The notes below the pieces were generated by a model, which searched no databases, had not been told where the DNA came from, and saw only the letters and a list, made by a program, of their open reading frames with translations. This document shows positions 1 through 11,658 of a DNA stretch of 64,000 bases, piece after piece (within the stretch, counting starts at the first letter, position 1; every line of letters begins with the position of its first letter). Both the position numbers and the translations under genes were made by a program. The stretch comes from Harmothoe impar (lineage: Eukaryota; Annelida; Polychaeta; Phyllodocida; Polynoidae): contig OX381707.1 in assembly GCA_947462335.1 (NCBI GenBank), positions 19,284,404-19,348,403 of the forward strand, written 5' to 3'.

Positions 1-415
1 GTTGGAGGAGGGTGAGAACTTGACAGGGAGTAGAGCTGACCCGTTGCTGGTGGCGTGCTGTTGCTGTACCACCGAGGGGGGTAGTGGCGTCTTGAGCGTG
101 AGGCGGGGGACACTGCTACTGGTGCCACCAGTGTTACCCCCACTGCTACCCGAGGTCACTCCCGGCACGTGCTTCCGGTCGATGCCCTTCGAGTGGGCGT
201 ACGAGTCGGAGGTCGAGAAACCGTTGGAGTTGAGGTCCAACTGCAGTGGTGAGACGGCGTCGAGCCGCACGCGCTTAGGTAGGGTATGCTGACTGTGGCG
301 CTTCTCGGAACGCTTGGGCGGCGGCGGTGGAAGCTCTACGCTAAGCGGAGCGTCCACTTCAGGGTCGGCCACGGGAATGTCCCCCTCGCGCTTCTCACCG
401 CCGTGGAAGTGTCCG
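1..415 (-). CDS. Partial coding exon of an unidentified host gene
   Basis: On the minus strand this stretch is open in one frame to the window edge. It is preceded by a plausible acceptor (gtgtgtag before base 415), so the first base completes a split codon. The peptide is low-complexity but protein-like: an acidic start, a PPPPP stretch, a basic block (KRSEKRHSQHTLPKRVRL) that could be a nuclear localisation signal, then Ser/Gly/Thr-rich sequence (TSGSSGGNTGG). This composition suits a disordered part of a nuclear regulator, but I do not recognise the family. The donor end is outside the window and no convincing upstream exon was found. The competing plus-strand frame is shorter and starts without context, so it is probably a shadow. 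Confidence 0.5.
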
Positions 416-975
416 CTACACACGCGGAGTTGCTATAAAGTGGGGGAAAGTAAAGAACACGCAGTCAGTATTGGGAGTTTACATGTTAGCATGAGAGACC
501 TACTTAGAACAGGGTAAACTGGTTATGTTCAGACCTTACACATGTCCCTCACTACTGGAAACTAACTAGATTCTTGTTTTAATGACAGGATTATATCTTT
601 CCATACAGTTACGTCTCTCTGGCCAGGTTACTGTCACAAAAAGATGAGACAGTGTCCATTGTACTTTATACCCATCGATTTATCTCAATCTATAATACAC
701 AGGTCATCAAAAGCAATTGACATTTACCAACCACAATTTTTTTCTTACGTGTTAAATTTCAGAAACACAATTCATCATTTCATTTAAAGGCCAGATGATT
801 AAACATGGCTCCAACGGTAAGCTTCACATACTGCTTACAGTGTTAAGTCCTGGTACAAGCCCACGTCTCCATATACTACTTACAAGTTACTACATGTAAA
901 CTTGTAATGGTATATACAGGGAGTCTGGGCTCAATTCTTACCACTAAACTCATCATTAAACCTTCAACCTTAATG
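416..975. other. No gene seen
   Basis: AT-rich, non-repetitive sequence, probably intronic to the exon on its left. Short frames only. Confidence 0.4.
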
Positions 976-1160
976 TTAACCCTTTGAGAACGGCAAAGAG
1001 CTTTTAACCCAACATGCCCTTTGTTGTCATGCTGCGTGAATGCAGCGCTGGCGAGTGACTCGCGAGTGCTGCATTTAAGCATCATACCAACCCTACTGGA
1101 TTCAAACACTCCCTACAGAACATGACGCGTTGTGCCATCATGCCGTCCATAAAGGGTTAA
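976..1160. mobile_element. TTAA-flanked MITE copy (family T)
   Basis: Begins TTAACCCTTTGAG and ends AAAGGGTTAA, with a central CTGGCGAGTGACTCGCGAG core and two 'gcatcatg'-like segments. Inverted CCCTTT ends next to TTAA resemble piggyBac-type non-autonomous elements. This is the first of about twenty full or partial copies of 'family T' in the window. Confidence 0.6.
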
Positions 1161-2660
1161 CTCATCAATTAATTTAGTGTGCACAAGCAGGTGTAGGTGG
1201 CGTGCATGACGGCAGTTGGGTGTGAGGCGGTGAGTAGTGTTAGTTCTGCCGTCACACACCAGGTGTCAGTGCAGAGTGGTGCCTTAAGAGCTAGTATTGA
1301 AGCCTTAATGTTACAGCGTCTACTTTACTGGTGACTACATCCTGGGTATATACCTTAATGCTAGTAGTGTGTGCAGGTGCAGGTAGTGGCATTTAGTTAC
1401 ATAGATTTTATACATTGCGATATATACAGATATCATAATACAAGCTACTCCGTAGATGTAACACGATGTCTGCGAAAAGCACTCTTCGCACCATCATAGG
1501 GTACCAAGTTCCAGTCGATAAATATCCTGCAAAGTAAAGTCTAAATCCAACGTGTACATTTTAAAACTGAGTTAACGATTATTCGCTTATTTAAGGATTA
1601 TCTCCCTTGTCCTATAGCGGCCTACAAATAGTATTGAATCGGTCTTTAATGAATGTTCACAAATGACGTCACAGGCTAGGGTGTGGGGTGGGTCCTTGGG
1701 TTTAGTGACGAAACATTTGTACATGTATACTGTATATACCGGTACGCTAATCTGCCTAAAAAATAGTGTCATGGTCCAAAAATTCCAAAAAAAGGTGACG
1801 TCATTTGTGAATGTTCCCTTTTTAATACATGACGAGCTCCAACTTTCTGGGAGCTACTGCTGTCCACAGGGCGACCTCCCCCCCCCCTCCCCCCCCCCCC
1901 CCCCCACACACACTCCCCGTCTCATCTGCCGATCCCCACCCTACATAATTCAGCCCTCCTCCAGCCCCGGCCGCCCGGCGCCTGTTGCATCTTAATCCCA
2001 CATTGATATTCCTCCCGCCCTCCTCCAGGGCCGCGCGCCACCCCCGCTAGGTGTCGCCACCGGGCGCCCCGACCACCACCCGCTTATTCACCAATTATTT
2101 TCGCATTCGCACTTGGCCCTGACCTTCTCCGGGGTAGGGTGGGCCGATAATAGGGGGCAAGTAACACAGCAGAGGCTGGGGATCAAATAAAGCCTGGTCT
2201 GCATCTAACACATGGGTATAGGACAGTCTGGTGCCCCACTGGGGGCTGGATGTACGCTACATATAGGGGAGGAGAAGGGGACTAGCATTTTAGGCTATGG
2301 AGGCCGCCATCTTGACTCAGAGCAATGCATTGTGGTTATGCCCCCGACTCCAGAGCAGTGCATCACGGGAGAATTTCTTATCAGCCCCTCTGTTTAAGGT
2401 GTGAGGAGAGGGGATTAGCCTGATAAGGAGATGGATTTTAGCCCCCGACTACCTGAGGTACCAGGATGTGCTAGTTCCCTGTAGTGGTCGTGTGGGAACC
2501 GCCCCTGGTGGTCAACGGGGGAGGTGGAGGAGGGGGGGTAGGGGGTAGGGAGAAGAGTAGAGGGGACAGGAGGTGAGGGGGGGGGGGTGGTGGTGGCAGC
2601 GCAGGGAGACCTCGTCTGATCCAAAGCCTGAATCCTTTCACCACACCTTAGCCTCCAGCT
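1161..2660. other. No gene seen; poly-C tract
   Basis: AT-rich DNA to about 1850, then GC-rich with a C-dominated run at 1869-1905. Short frames in the poly-C area give only Pro/His-rich shadows. Confidence 0.4.
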
Positions 2661-2733
2661 ACCCCCCCCCCCCCAACCACCCTCCTCCCTTACCCCCCCC
2701 CCCCTCTCCCATCCCCATCCCTCAGTGGTCAGC

Positions 2734-3040
2734 GTCGCCATGGTAACGACAGCGGCATCAAGGGCCGTCATTATGACGGGGCGCCGGGCGTCACCGCGGG
2801 TTACCCATTACCATGGTTACCGGTGCGGTCACGTGGTCGTTAGCCGCGCTTTATTTTGTTCTTGACGACCAAAGACCCCCTCGTGACCACCCAGTGTGTC
2901 CGACCAGGAGGGTCGGGCGGGGGGGGGGGGGGGGCGTGGACAGTCTGGACTGCACTGATTCTGGGGTTTATTTATAGACGTCTTCACCATGGTGACCAAT
3001 GCTAACGTTGCCATGGTAACAACCCATTGTTATGGTGACC
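2734..3040. promoter_or_regulatory. Cluster of RFX X-box-like motifs
   Basis: Four palindromic CCATGG-centred motifs lie within about 300 bp: GTCGCCATGGTAAC (2734-2747), TTACCATGGTTACC (2808-2821), TCACCATGGTGACC (2984-2997) and GTTGCCATGGTAAC (3007-3020). A half site, GTTATGGTGACC, follows at 3029. The fourth matches the known RFX X-box consensus (GTTNCCATGGNAAC) exactly, the others closely. RFX factors typically drive ciliary genes. The target gene is unclear. The surroundings are GC-rich and contain G/C runs at 2578-2590, 2661-2702 and 2919-2934. Confidence 0.5.
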
Positions 3041-3248
3041 AGCACGGCTACCGGAGTTACCACCAGAACAATGGATACAATAAGGGAGGCGGTGATCCAG
3101 ACCTGGTCGGATTGGGATGGGAGGGGGGTGGGTGGTGGTTGGGTGAGGTGTGGAGGGGGGGGGCGGTTAGACGGCCTGAGTGGACAGGAAGTAAGATGAG
3201 TGGCTCGCTGCGCGCCCTGAGCTGCGCACAGAGTGGGCGGGTGTGGTA

Positions 3249-3470
3249 TTAACCCTTTAAGGACCGCAGCATGCCGTTATGACCCCATTTATTGTCAAGA
3301 CGCAGTGCTGGTGCGAGTAACTCGCCAGCACTGCATTGGTGCATCAACCGCGTTGGTTCTGGGTGAGAGCTTGGGATGTAACCCTGGCGAGTCACTGACC
3401 AGTAGATGCATGCATCATGGCGACAAATGAGTAGAGCCCATTAAACATCAGGCTACCCTTGAAGGGTTAA
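3249..3470. mobile_element. Family T MITE copy
   Basis: TTAACCCTTTAAGGACCGC at one end and GAAGGGTTAA at the other, with the GCGAGTAACTCGCCAG core. One of the best preserved copies. Confidence 0.65.
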
Positions 3471-4207
3471 CCTCGATTACCAGCAACCTACCTACCCGAC
3501 CCAGTTGGTGTCAGGTGGCGGCTGGGCAGGGGACCGGAGGGGACAGGGAGAAGGGATGTGTCAGAACGTGGGGGACAGGCGTGGGGGACAGGCGTGGGGG
3601 ACAGGTAGGGAATGGTAGCAGGAAGGGGAGGAGGGGAAGGGGAAACAAGTCCGCAAGTAGGACAGGACTGGGACCTCCATATGTCATTTCTTGAGGATTA
3701 AAATGGAGTGAGCATACAAGTCCTGGTCACGTCAATGCTTACTTTAACGACATTGACCCATTGTTCTCTAGCCATACAGGCTAATGCACCCCCAACCACT
3801 GCCGACATGTGTACCTCACTGTACACTGTAGGTACCTACGTTATAGGTACACCCTCGGTAGGTGGGGCAGTGACAAGTATGGGGGGCAGGGGGAGGAGGT
3901 AGGTGCAGTCACCTTCATATCCGCATGCAGTGTATGAGAGTGTATGAATCTACAGTAGGAGGTGGGCTATGGAGGAGAAGCTACAATGGAATGCAGCCCC
4001 CCCCCCCTCCCTCCCACCCTGCCTCCAGTCTCCTCCAGGGCGCCCCACTACCACCTCCACCTCCCTCCACCACTGCCGCACTAGTAGCAGCACTCGGCAC
4101 AGGCCGTACCACAGCTACAGGAGGAGGCACGACGCAACAGGAGGCCGCCTCCCTCCCTCCCTCCTCCAGGGTGGGGGTGGTGTAGGAGGGGAGGGGGGGG
4201 GGGGTAG
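3471..4207. other. No gene seen; purine- and C-rich tracts
   Basis: Contains repeated GTGGGGGACAGGC units at about 3569-3606, a C run near 4000 and a G run near 4190. Overlapping frames on both strands here are composition artefacts. Confidence 0.4.
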
Positions 4208-4456
4208 CTAACCCTTTGAGGGCAGCATAATGCTTTAATGTGTTCCGACCTTTGTCTTCATAACCCATGCATCCATGAATGCAGTCGAGGGATGCATGAA
4301 TACATCATGCCGACCCTCCCGGAGTGTATCAACCCCGAAGGACCAGCATGATGCACAAATACAGCCTCATTGAGTAGACTCGTCAGGGCTGCATTCATGC
4401 ATTATGACTTCAAATAGCACAATGCATTAAAGTAGTAGGCCGCCATTGAAGGGTTG
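4208..4456. mobile_element. Family T MITE copy
   Basis: Starts CTAACCCTTTGAGGGCAGC and ends TTGAAGGGTTG. It carries the duplicated 'atgcatcatg' interior. One base of each TTAA is altered. Confidence 0.55.
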
Positions 4457-4731
4457 GGTGAGTTGGTGGATGCATGAAAGTAGGATGGGTGAGAGGGGGG
4501 GGGGGGGGGGTGTCTTTGATGCTTTGATATGCAATGTGCACTGTCTGCATTATTACACAGACACCCCCTCCTCCTGTACCCTACTGCTTGTTCACTATAG
4601 CTTCCTCCAGCAGCCAGTTACAGAGTCTTAACACAGGGCGTCTTTCACAGTTAGCCTACTCACACCATCCAGCCCCCCCCCCCCCCCACTCCTACCCTGC
4701 TGTCACTCACCATAATCCAACCCAGGCTGCC

Positions 4732-4948
4732 TTAACCCTTTAAGGACTGCATCATGCCGCAATGTTCACGTGTTCTCATGATGCACCAACATAACACTGG
4801 CTCCGCGAGTTAGCCGGCGAGTTACTCGCCAGCACCATGCAGACACTGGTATCGACGCGATAGTATCAACCCGTACCGTCGTCGGCGAACATGAAACAAC
4901 CGCGGCGAGTAACTCGACAAAAGATCATGGCGCGTCTGAAAGGGTTAA
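4732..4948. mobile_element. Family T MITE copy
   Basis: TTAACCCTTTAAGGACTGC to CTGAAAGGGTTAA, with a GGCGAGTTACTCGCCAGC core. Intact TTAA on both sides. Confidence 0.65.
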
Positions 4949-6099
4949 CATCCCAGTAACATTGGCATTGGGGAGGGGGAGTGGCAGCAAGGGAGGGCAC
5001 GTTTTCTTGGGCAACTCTTAGAAGTGGTCGTGTGCGCATGCGTGTGCGCGTGCGCGTGCGTCAGTCTCGGTGTGACTGCGGCGCGTGACGTCCACCGCCA
5101 CCTGCCGGAACGCCCTGTCTCCACTTCCGGTGCTGTTGTCAGTGTTGGTCGACAGGGGGCTGGCTTGACGGCAAGGGGTGGGGGGGGGGGGGGGGTGGTG
5201 TAGGGGGTGATGGGGGTGGGAGGAGGGTAGTGTGTGCATGACATGGAGGACTGGTTACTGTGGGGGAGGGTGAAGAAGATACAGTTATGGGAGTATGTGA
5301 TAATTTGTATATATGGATTATGTAATGTATTTCCCCGACGACCTTCCGAGGACTTTATATGTGTACATGTAAAAGTGTACCCTTTTGTACATATAGAGGA
5401 ATGTGGATTGATATAGATAAATATCGTGGGCCCATATTCATGTTTTGTTTAGGTTTGGAAAGCGTTGCACCCTGCAGGGGTGTCTAAGTTGGTTGTCTTG
5501 GGAGGTCTGTGCACAGAGGACCAGGTAAAGGGATTCGGTTGGTGAATTCCTACCTAAGAAGGGTGTCAGTTCCTAGACAGTACCTGGGCTTGTATGGCTC
5601 CACCTAGTGTGTGCTGTATGTATTACAGAAGTCAGTGTAGTGCTAACTCAGTAGACCCTACCGGTACTAAGGCCTAGTCACGGAGCGAGATTGGCCTTAG
5701 CATCATATAGATTATGTTAATGAGGCAATGGAGCGAAAGCGGATCCATTTCTAATTGGCTGTCTATATAGACTGGTTAGAGCAGGGCCAGCTAATACACA
5801 TCCACTAATTACCACCAATTAATGGATTAAAAACATGCTCGGACCTTGTGTATTCAGGGAATACACATTGAACTTCAAAGGGATCCCACAGTCTGACATT
5901 TGAATACACATATGAATACTGTGTATTCCACCCTTATGATGTCAAGGTCGGAATTATATGATACCTACGCTATATCTGCAAGTAGCGTGGGTGTCCAAGT
6001 TAGTGTAGTGCTACTTCACACTAAGCACCCAGAGACGCCTGACCCAGGGCGCCATACCCTATACTACTACCATGGCCTACTTCTATAATACAAATCCAT
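4949..6099. other. No gene seen; GC-repeat patch and G run
   Basis: A GTGCGCATGCGTGTGCGC alternating purine-pyrimidine patch (about 5031-5065) and a G run at about 5180-5195. On the minus strand 4990-5160 has a short protein-like stretch (STNTDNSTGSGDRAFRQVAV) but no convincing splice sites. From 5250 on, AT-rich and featureless. Confidence 0.35.
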
Positions 6100-6102
6100 G
6101 TA

Positions 6103-6461
6103 CACTGATATTCCTAGGCTCCCTATACGCCCAACCTCTCAGTCACTAGTGCCTAACCTAGTTAGTCATTTTTTGGCTCCCTATACGACCAACCTAGATT
6201 AGTTATTATTGTCAGGTTGGTCACTACTGACCAACCCACCTTAGTCTTTTTAGTTCCAGGGGGAGCCACTGAGTGGTCATCACAGGTGGCCCCAACTAGT
6301 GGTATACAAATACAACACACCAATGATGGACCTAGGTTAGCCACTACTGACTGACCCCTTGGTCATTTTTGAATATAACTTTGCCATTGTGACTAACACT
6401 CATATGACCAACCTAGGTTAGTCTGTACTGACTAACCCTTTCAACCTATGGATTTTCAGTG
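6103..6461. mobile_element. TA-flanked MITE with internal ACCAACCTAGGTTAGT repeats
   Basis: Ends CACTGATATTCC and GGATTTTCAGTG are imperfect inverted repeats flanked by TA (6101-6102, 6462-6463), as in Tc1/mariner-type elements. The interior carries several diverged copies of a near-palindrome, ACCAACCTAGGTTAGTC, spaced roughly 60-90 bp apart. No coding potential. Confidence 0.45.
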
Positions 6462-6463
6462 TA

Positions 6464-7354
6464 CATTGCCAAACGTCCTAGGGATCTTTACATGGCATTT
6501 AATTCTCTCAAGCTCGCTCCTGTGCAGTCTAAAGTACATATGTATACATATCGTTATCTGTACCTAGCTCTACCTAAATTGCACCATTTGGTAGAGTGGG
6601 CCATTTCGGTGCTGTGAGGAGAGGAGGGAAGGGGTGGGTGGGTGGGGGCTTTACAATCAAATATACATGTACATGTAGTCCAGTCGCCTGTGGCAAAGAT
6701 TCCATGTGTAGTCCACGTGTAGTCATGCTATAGGGTTGTGTTGAAAGCCCCCCGCCCCTCCGCCTCCCCCACTCCCCCTGGTGTAGAGACAGGAGCATCC
6801 CACGTCTCGGGGGAGCAGAGTTCTAAGGCGGACATCCTTCCCGTGTTGGTGAGGCTGCCTGGGGCTAGCCTACATACCATCCTCCTGGTACACCCCCCCC
6901 CCTCCTCTCCTCCTCCCCCTCCCTTTCCTCCCACACACCACCCCCCCCCCCCTCCCTGTTATCACCATCTATACCCACATATAGGGACCCCCTGCCGCTG
7001 TAAGCTACACTGAGTCAGTCTCTGGGAGCAGGAGCAGCTCTAAGACGGCCACGAGCAGCTCTGAGCAGCTCGGGCTGGGGTAAAAAGTGTCCCACTAATG
7101 GATTTCAAACGAATCTCCCGCCGGCTGCTGCTACAGCCGAGTCTACTGGAGGAAACGCTTACTATGCATGTATGCTGCCTTGTCAGTCACCCCCCCCCCC
7201 CCACACACACAGGTTATATGGTATGGAGGTGGCCTCAGGTAGGGAGGACCTATGTCAGCACGGCTATAGTCCACATGGGGCTACATGGCACCAACACATG
7301 ACAAGTCAACCCGAGCACAACCTGAGGTAGTCAAGACCAAACGTGCCACCCTCC
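6464..7354. other. No firm gene; GC-rich, C runs
   Basis: C runs near 6893 and 6942. Two minus-strand stretches look faintly exon-like: 6728-6866, and 7010-7076 behind a good acceptor (tttttaccccag). Donors are poor, so neither is called. Confidence 0.3.
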
Positions 7355-7511
7355 CTTTTCCCTTGAAGGGCCACATAGTGATTTTGATTAATTATCCCCT
7401 TGGTTGTCAAAGCAGTCTTGGCAAGTCTACTCGCCAGGGCTGTTTTTATAAATGCATCATGACGACAAAATAGCATAGTGTATTAAACCACTAGGTTGCC
7501 TTTAAATGTTT
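7355..7511. mobile_element. Degenerate family T copy
   Basis: TTGAAGGGCCACATAGTG at the left, a gcatcatgacgacaaa segment and 'gttgcctttaaa' at the right match the family interior. The core is eroded. Confidence 0.4.
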
Positions 7512-7630
7512 TTTTCTCTACCAGTGCGCGGTCCTGCCACCAGCAGCCCCTGGATGCCCTATACCGGCATGCTTTGCTGCTGAGCGGTCGGAGGCACGCT
7601 TTTCCCGCTGCGGAAATCTCTTGTAAAACG

Positions 7631-7873
7631 CTTTAAATATAGATGGGCCGCACAGTGCTTTAATGCGCTGTGCCCTTTGTCGTCATGGTGCATGAATGTA
7701 GTCCTGGTGAGTAACTCGCCAGTGTCGCATTTAAACATCATGCCGAGCCTATGGGGTTGATACACTCCTGATGAGTCGACATATTGCATGAATACAGCCC
7801 AGAGCTGCATTCATGTATCACGCCGGCAAAGGGCATAGCACATTAAAGCATTCTGCTGCCCTTATAGGGTTAA
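7631..7873. mobile_element. Family T MITE copy
   Basis: GGGCCGCACAGTGCTTTAATGC to CTTATAGGGTTAA. Contains GGTGAGTAACTCGCCAG. The left TTAA end is eroded, the right is intact. Confidence 0.55.
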
Positions 7874-7949
7874 TTATAGATGGAGGAAGCCCGCCTTCCG
7901 CCGCGTCCCTTTACATCCTGGGGCTGCGGCCACCAAAAGTGAACAGGAT

Positions 7950-8060
7950 ACAGTCAGAGCAGGCCCTCACAGGCATCACTGCAGCACCAGCGAGTTACTC
8001 GCCAGGGCAGCGCTGCATTGATGTATCATGATGATAAATGAAAATGGCACTTTGATGTAT
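7950..8060. mobile_element. Partial family T copy
   Basis: Only the core (CAGCGAGTTACTCGCCAGGGC) and the following 'gatgtatcatgatgataaa' segment are present. Confidence 0.4.
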
Positions 8061-8424
8061 CATGCAGTGGTTAGAATTAAGGCAACATGTTCAGGTATGC
8101 ATGAAAACATGGGTTAGAAATGGCACCAATATTCATTTATCTAGTGGTGCAATACCTTTCTATCAGATTTACACGTTTCCTGTAAAATGATATCATCATG
8201 CCTCCTGTATTGTGGCCCTGGTACCCTGTGCAAATAATCAGTTATTGGTAACACGATTTACGTGACATTATCGTGATTACCAGGGCTCCATTGTCCCATC
8301 CCCCCCATTAGTACTTGTATACGCTGACATTAATCCTAGCCATTTTACAGGAGCTACAGTATTACATGTGCATGGTACCTATTACTAATACTGAGTACTT
8401 TTCACTTTCTAACATCCTTAAGGT
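8061..8424. other. No gene seen
   Basis: AT-rich sequence without a recognisable element. Confidence 0.35.
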
Positions 8425-8505
8425 AAGCAAGCCCTGCACCACGGGAGAGTTACCCAGCAGGGCTGCATTTATGCATCATGCAGACTTAGGGCGAAGTGCA
8501 CCCAA
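8425..8505. mobile_element. Partial family T copy
   Basis: Core-like GGGAGAGTTACCCAGCAGGG followed by GCATTTATGCATCATGC. Ends not visible. Confidence 0.35.
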
Positions 8506-8805
8506 GCAGTCATTTGACCAAGGAATTTCCCGTCTGAGGTTCTCGTCTAAATCAGATGCTACATCACTCTCCTAACACATTCTTCCATCTTGGTCTCCAC
8601 TCTGACCATACATTAGCCACTGGTGGCTAACAATGGCCGTATTCGTACAGAGAAGTATACCGCTCAGTGGCACCATCTCTTGTTACAAAATCCTTTCCTC
8701 CCTCTCCAAGAATCCCCTTTTTCACCCACCAATCCGAAGCAACCCCTCAAGAGTCACGAGGAGGAAGCTCTCCCCCCCCCCCCCCCATACTGCCTCTGAC
8801 ATACA

Positions 8806-8914
8806 CGGCTATAAATAGACCAAACAGTGTTGGGCGAGGAGCACCAGGCGCATGCGCTCTTTGCTCTCCGGGAGCCCCCTATCGGACAACCGGAGCAGCA
8901 CGTCTCAAGTGACG
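8806..8914 (+). promoter_or_regulatory. Possible core promoter with TATA and NRF1-like motif
   Basis: CGGCTATAAATAG at 8806-8818 is a strong TATA box. A palindrome GCGCATGCGC at 8848-8857 matches the NRF1 site. The NRF1 palindrome contains an ATG (8852) that opens a 21-codon frame ending at a donor-like GTACGT (8915). No downstream exon was found. The nearly identical TATA at 11932-11944 suggests this motif could also belong to a dispersed repeat. Confidence 0.25.
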
Positions 8915-9094
8915 GTACGTCGCCGCGCGCCCTGGTGGCCGCAGCCCGCACTGCCGGCCCCACTTCCGGTCATCGATCTCTCCCTACCCGACACGAGGGG
9001 GGTGAGGCAGGGGGTGGGGGTGTTCGCGGAACGCCGGTCAGGTAACCTGGGGACAGGTGAAACTCTACCACGCCACATCTATACCGCCCGTCGT

Positions 9095-9330
9095 ATAACC
9101 CTTTACAGGCAGCAGGGTGCTTTAATGCACTTACTCATTTTGTCTTAGCCATGATGCATGATGCATGAGTGAAGCAGTTCCTCACCAATGCTGCATTCGG
9201 GCATCATGCTGATCTTACAGGGTTGATGCATTGCTGAAGGGTCGTAACAATAAACTCTCCACACAACACTGACGAGTCAGTGCATAGAACATGGAACCTG
9301 AGAGGCGTTAAGCCGTCCTTACAGGGTTAA
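9095..9330. mobile_element. Family T MITE copy
   Basis: ATAACCCTTTACAGGCAGC to CCTTACAGGGTTAA. The core is weak, the 'gcatcatg' segments are visible. A second isolated right end (GCCGTCCTTAAAGGGTTAA, 9373-9391) follows, so a neighbouring copy or duplication may be involved. Confidence 0.5.
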
Positions 9331-9391
9331 CAAGACACCAGGCGAGGAGTGTGGGCTGTTAGGAGGAATCATGCCGTCCTTAAAGGGTTAA

Positions 9392-9773
9392 CATGATACC
9401 AATCAGGCTGTGGAGCTGCTCAGGTGAGGCTTGCACCGGGCCGCATGTTTATCTCCACTTCAGGTACGCCATTCTCACTCAACATGGCCCAATACATAGT
9501 GGGTCCGATGCTGTGAAGTTGGTATGGCACTCAGTGCTATCTATATAGTGGATTCAAGTGTCATATTCACATTTCTGCGAGATAACACTTTCTAGAAAGA
9601 TTTGAGTAGTTTTCTGAATGTTGCACATATCATGAACAATATGAATGCTGACCCTGGGTTCCTTGATAAGAGTGTGTGAACGGCCCTGGTCTGTGGGGTC
9701 TGAGCGACCTCCGTATCAGCGCCACCAGCCTCAACCAGCACAATCTGTCTGCCGCGTCTAGCGCTACAAGACG
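9392..9773. other. No gene seen
   Basis: Unique sequence. The frames here continue into the adjacent minisatellite and are not credible. Confidence 0.35.
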
Positions 9774-10251
9774 TGAGCTGCTCCCCCACCCTGAGCTGCT
9801 GCCCCACACTGAGCTGCTCCCCCACACTGAGCTGCTCCCCCACACTGAGCTGCTGCCCCACACTGAGCTGCTCCCCCACACTGAGCTGCTGCCCCCACAC
9901 TGAGCTGCTGCCCCACACTGAGCTGCTGCCCCACACTGAGCTGCTGCCCCACACTGAGCTGCTCCCCCACACTGAGCTGCTGCCCCCACACTGAGCTGCT
10001 GCCCCCACCCTGAGCTGCTCCTCCACACTGAGCTGCTGCCCCCACCCTGAGCTGCTCCCCCTCACTGAGCTGCTGCCCCACACTGAGCTGCTCTCCCACA
10101 CTGAGCTGCTCCCCCACACTGAGCTGCTCCCCCTCACTTAGTTGCTCCCACACTGAGCTGCCCCCTCCCCTTACACTGAGCTGCTCCCCAACACTGAGCT
10201 GCCCCCTGCCCTTACACTGAGCGGCTCCCCACACTGAGCTGCTCCCCCACA
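9774..10251. repeat. 18-bp minisatellite, about 26 units
   Basis: Tandem CACTGAGCTGCTSCCCCA units, mostly 18 bp with some 17-19 bp variants, about 26 copies by eye. Because 18 is divisible by three, several frames on both strands stay open and produce QLSVGE-type repeat peptides. These are judged non-coding. Confidence 0.85.
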
Positions 10252-10686
10252 CTCATTGACCTCCTTGTGCATGCTCTTGTATAAGGAGCTATTGGGGGCC
10301 AGCCTGCGTTAATTCCAGGAAGAAAGGTTTAAATAATAATCCGCTTTCTTATGCTGTATACCGTAGAGTATTGTACACTGTCACTGCTATCTACCACCAC
10401 TGTCCGAAATAGGTGGATCATGCTTTTCATGTTGTCCATGCTGACAGTAATAGAAATGAACACCCACCCTCACATTGCCCCCCCCCCCCCACCCCACCCC
10501 CACGTGCACATAGAGCACAGACAGGTGTCAGGGGATGGGGTGCCCTCTGACGGCCTGGTGTCAAACTAGCAGAAAACGATCCGCTCACCATGCCGGCAAT
10601 AATTTGTCTACCTCTCACTTCTCTGACATCGCCCCCCCCCCTCCTCCTCACCCCACTCACACACAGAGAAACACATTGTCCTCATA
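10252..10686. other. No gene seen; C runs
   Basis: C runs near 10478 and 10632. Confidence 0.35.
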
Positions 10687-10907
10687 TTAACTCTTTGTGT
10701 TCCTGTATCGTCGTGATGCATCACCACAGCACTAACAAGTAACTCCCCAGTGCTGCATTAATGCATCATGCCGACGCTAAGAGAATGTATACATTCCATA
10801 GGGTTGATATGTTGCAGTCATGCAGCACTGGCGAGTTACTCGCGACGGCTGCACCCATGCATCATGACCACAAACAATGTATTAACAACTGGGCTGCCTT
10901 TGAGAGG
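10687..10907. mobile_element. Family T MITE copy
   Basis: TTAACTCTTTGTGTTC at the left, ACTGGCGAGTTACTCGCGAC core, CTGCCTTTGAGAG at the right. The right TTAA is lost. Confidence 0.5.
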
Positions 10908-11658
10908 GAGAGTGGAGCGAAGGCCTAGGTTGGGTAGAGGAGTGGTATGGAAAATGGAGGGAAAACAAGACACAGGGTGGGAGGGGTGAAGACCCTCGTG
11001 GATAAGTTGGACTGGTTAACAGACAGTTTCCCGCCTCATCTGAACACCCAGTTTTAATACCCCCCGCACAATATGTATGTCCTGTCTCACCCCCCCCCCT
11101 TCATCACAAAGACAATACAATACAAAGGCCCCCATGAAACTCAACCCCTGTTCCAATTTCCTCTCACTCTGCTTCTAAGGCAGAGTGCTGCCTATACCTA
11201 TCAGTGCAGCTTATCAGTGGCCGGTCCCACAACCTCACCACAACCAGAGGTGAGGCAAAGGGAAAAACTGTTCAGGTAACATGGCCAAATTAAGATATAG
11301 GGTAGGTAGAGATAAGTTTTAGGAAGGTATGGTAAATTTGAGAACACTTTAACGATAGTTTGACATTTGGTATCCTAGGTGGACAAAGAGCAGCAAGTGT
11401 TGAGACGTGGGTGGGCCTTTAAGCAGGCAATTAACATTGTTTAATACAGACATTTCAGAGAAAATGCAGAAATTGCTGCAAAAGCAGGGAAGTGACTTCT
11501 CTGATCCCAAAAAAGGTCCAAAGAAAATGGGACAGGTCGGGTTACCTGAAGGCAACTTTCCTTACGGCCTGAGAGGTGCTCGGAGCAGCTCGGTAATTGC
11601 CCAATGAGCGGCCTGAGTGGCTCTACCAGTGTGTGGGTATCACCTGCAAGCAGCGGCT
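10908..11658. other. No gene seen
   Basis: AT-moderate unique sequence with no supported exon. Confidence 0.35.

Noticed and set aside
4990..5160. Possible minus-strand exon (STNTDNSTGSGDRAFRQ)
   Set aside because: The acceptor would be aag after a C run and the donor GTGGCG is weak. The frame then runs into a GC repeat.
6728..7076. Two possible minus-strand exons, one behind a good acceptor at 7077
   Set aside because: No usable donors, and no link to the exon at 1-415 could be shown.
9592..10252. Long overlapping frames giving SSSVWG and EQLSVG repeats
   Set aside because: They are readings of an 18-bp minisatellite, open because the unit is a multiple of three. No start, splice or domain support.
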